DNA of 64,000 nt from Sisyra terminalis. Taxonomy: Eukaryota > Arthropoda > Insecta > Neuroptera > Sisyridae. The notes under the pieces were generated by a model. The model was given only the letters and a program-made list of their open reading frames with translations. It was not told the DNA's origin and did no database searches. A program made the position numbers and the translations under genes. Positions 62,077 through 64,000 of this stretch are shown here, piece by piece. The stretch lies in the NCBI GenBank assembly GCA_958496175.1, contig OY292279.1, positions 2,356,001 to 2,420,000 on the forward strand, read 5' to 3'. Positions within the stretch are counted from its first letter, which is position 1. Each line of letters begins with the position of its first letter.

Positions 62077-64000
62077 TTATACTACAGAAATTGGACTGCA
62101 ATATATTTTATATATTGTATACATAGTAGATTTGGGTTTAAACCTTGTGATTACTAAAAATCATTTCCAGATTTGTGAGAATCTAAATCACCGATTCCTA
62201 ATTCCAAATCCCTAATCCCATTGGAAGTACCAATTTTTTATTCACATTAGATTTAAAGCAGACAAAATTTCACGGCAACACATCCGTGATTCCATTCTTC
62301 GATCCAATCCTAAACGCATTATTAATAGGGGGGTGGGGTTGGATGGTGAATGGAACGTATGTACGTGTCGTTGCATTCAATCATTTGCATTTCCAACACC
62401 ACTGTCGAGTTCCAGAGCATTTTGCTCTCTTATTCCAAGTACAATGTCGTGTTCTATAATTAAACAGCATCCAACGACGACGACGACGAACATGGGGAGC
62501 GAAAATCCGACGACGAGAAAAACGATGAATCGTCTTTGATTTTTTGACCCCCAAAAATAAAATCGACCGTCCACCAGATGTGGCTGACTCATAACATGTC
62601 TTCGGTTGGAAATTTATTTTTTGTTATTTTGTGCCCGATCGGTTATAAATGGATCGTAATTAACAATTAATTGAGACAATAATTCAATTTCCTGATTAAC
62701 ACAAAACGGACGTTTAAACATAACTCATTTATTTAGTAGTTATTTATTGATGTTATTACAGAAAAAAATATGATGTCTAAACCAAAAATGATTTAAAATT
62801 ATATATTTTTTTAATCTAAGCATTTTCTAAAAACAAATCTTGCTTCTCCTATAAAATATATAAGTATAATAAACCGGATGAAATGATTTATGTATTATTT
62901 TCTTATTTATATAACAATTTGTTGAGATTTATTAGTTTACAAATTAAATTGTTCAATATTTTCTTTTCTTCCATAAAAAAAATATTGGTAACTTCAAGTT
63001 TTTGTTGATCATACAGAAATTTCTTAAGATAATATTTACCAATTCTAAAGTCTAACTTCTAAAATATTAAATATCTAAGTTATACGGATTGCCTATCCAA
63101 CGCCATCTGTTAGAACGAATGTAAAAGCTTAGGCTTACTTTTAAAAAGAATGATCCTTACTTTACCGACATTTTCTGAATTTGTTAATTTTTAGGTGTTA
63201 AGTGAAAAACCAAAGCACACTAATTTACCAAATCGATTTTTTTCGGTTATCTATAGAGAAAGACGGCGAGTATAATACATCATATTACTAATTATGCATA
63301 AATTAATAGAGAAACAAGCGGATGTTCACAGATAATCAAATCAACAGAACAAATATAAAATAAATGGACAACAATGGTGGTGGTGTGTTGATGAAGTTAA
63401 TATTACTGATAATAATAATAATAATATGAAAACGAACAAAGAGGACAAAGAACGTTTTGTTTAAGTTAAACATGAAAAGATAAGGCCACAAACCAGCACC
63501 GAATAACGAGCCTCCATAATTTCCGACTCAACACATAACATGGACCACAAAACTCTTATTATTGATAAAAGAAAAATTAATTTAAATCTTGACCCTTTAT
63601 TTTCTGCTTCAATAACATTTATAGTTGACACATTTAATGTTCAACAAGCCAAATAATAATCGTGTAGCCGTTTTATCAACGCTTGTACCCCACCAATATA
63701 CAATATAATCCCTCGACTAATACCACTTTAAGCTATTTGCTATTTGTACAAAATATTTACCCGCTCCCCATTTAAATCCTAATTGATTTCGATTCGCTGG
63801 TTTCTGGCAATCTTGCGAAATTTTGCACAGTTTTCGAGGACATTTTTATAGCCAAGTTTTACATGCATCTAGGTCTCGGTGGTGTTTGTTTACTTTTATC
63901 TGATGGCTGACGGCGATTCTATAAAACCGCACCACCACATGAACTGTTTTCCCTGTTTTCCCTCTTCAACCCTATGTCCACCGTATTATCCCATTCTCGC
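62077..64000. other. AT-rich DNA without recognised gene
   Basis: No conserved coding exon, RNA gene or clear repeat was recognised. A CTATAAAA box at about 63,919 and a GCCATCTGTTAG near 63,103 are isolated motifs. Small opposing frames around 62,333-62,592 overlap a GACGACGACGA microsatellite and are not convincing. Probably intron of long dystrophin isoforms. Confidence 0.5.

Noticed and set aside
63910..63930. CTATAAAA as a TATA box for another promoter
   Set aside because: A lone motif in AT-rich DNA with no exon, initiator or frame nearby.

Overview
The window looks like insect nuclear DNA. It is AT-rich, has short GT-AG introns of 55-80 bp, and carries one recognisable gene whose protein matches arthropod dystrophin. 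No prokaryotic, viral or organellar gene organisation is visible. The species cannot be named from the sequence alone.

Bases 1 to about 47,650 are one uninterrupted satellite array. It holds roughly 142 head-to-tail copies of a monomer of about 334-335 bp, with no inserted gene or transposon. Variant monomers are ordered non-randomly. In the first 15 kb, a marked 'type A' monomer recurs every 3 to 7 monomers. From about 16.7 to 26.8 kb, many monomers alternate as 668-bp dimers. From about 32.8 to 37.5 kb, blocks of 4 to 5 monomers repeat. The small reading frames inside the array are by-products of tandem repetition.

The array ends about 1.1 kb past the stop codon of a minus-strand dystrophin gene (Drosophila Dys/detached orthologue). 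Thirteen coding exons run from 59,788 down to 48,794. They join in frame into a 790-residue protein: last spectrin repeat, WW domain, two EF-hand-like domains, ZZ zinc finger, syntrophin/dystrobrevin-binding coiled coils, a polyproline stretch and the conserved arthropod C-terminus. The first exon has its own ATG preceded by an in-frame stop, so this is modelled as a short (Dp116/Dp117-like) isoform. Longer isoforms would begin to the right of the window and share the downstream exons.

Eight introns are 55-80 bp and one is 272 bp. The other three are 2.4-3.1 kb and filled with repeats. Intron 59,382-56,288 holds a palindrome of about 2.66 kb. Intron 55,573-53,168 holds tandem repeats that include copies of the end of the neighbouring exon. 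Intron 51,667-49,317 holds four tandem units, each with a CTCF-like motif, interrupted by two small transposons with 8-bp target duplications.

Bases 59,789 to 64,000 are the putative promoter and upstream or intronic DNA. They include a 1.1-kb element with long terminal inverted repeats at 60,961-62,076. No further coding exon was recognised there.
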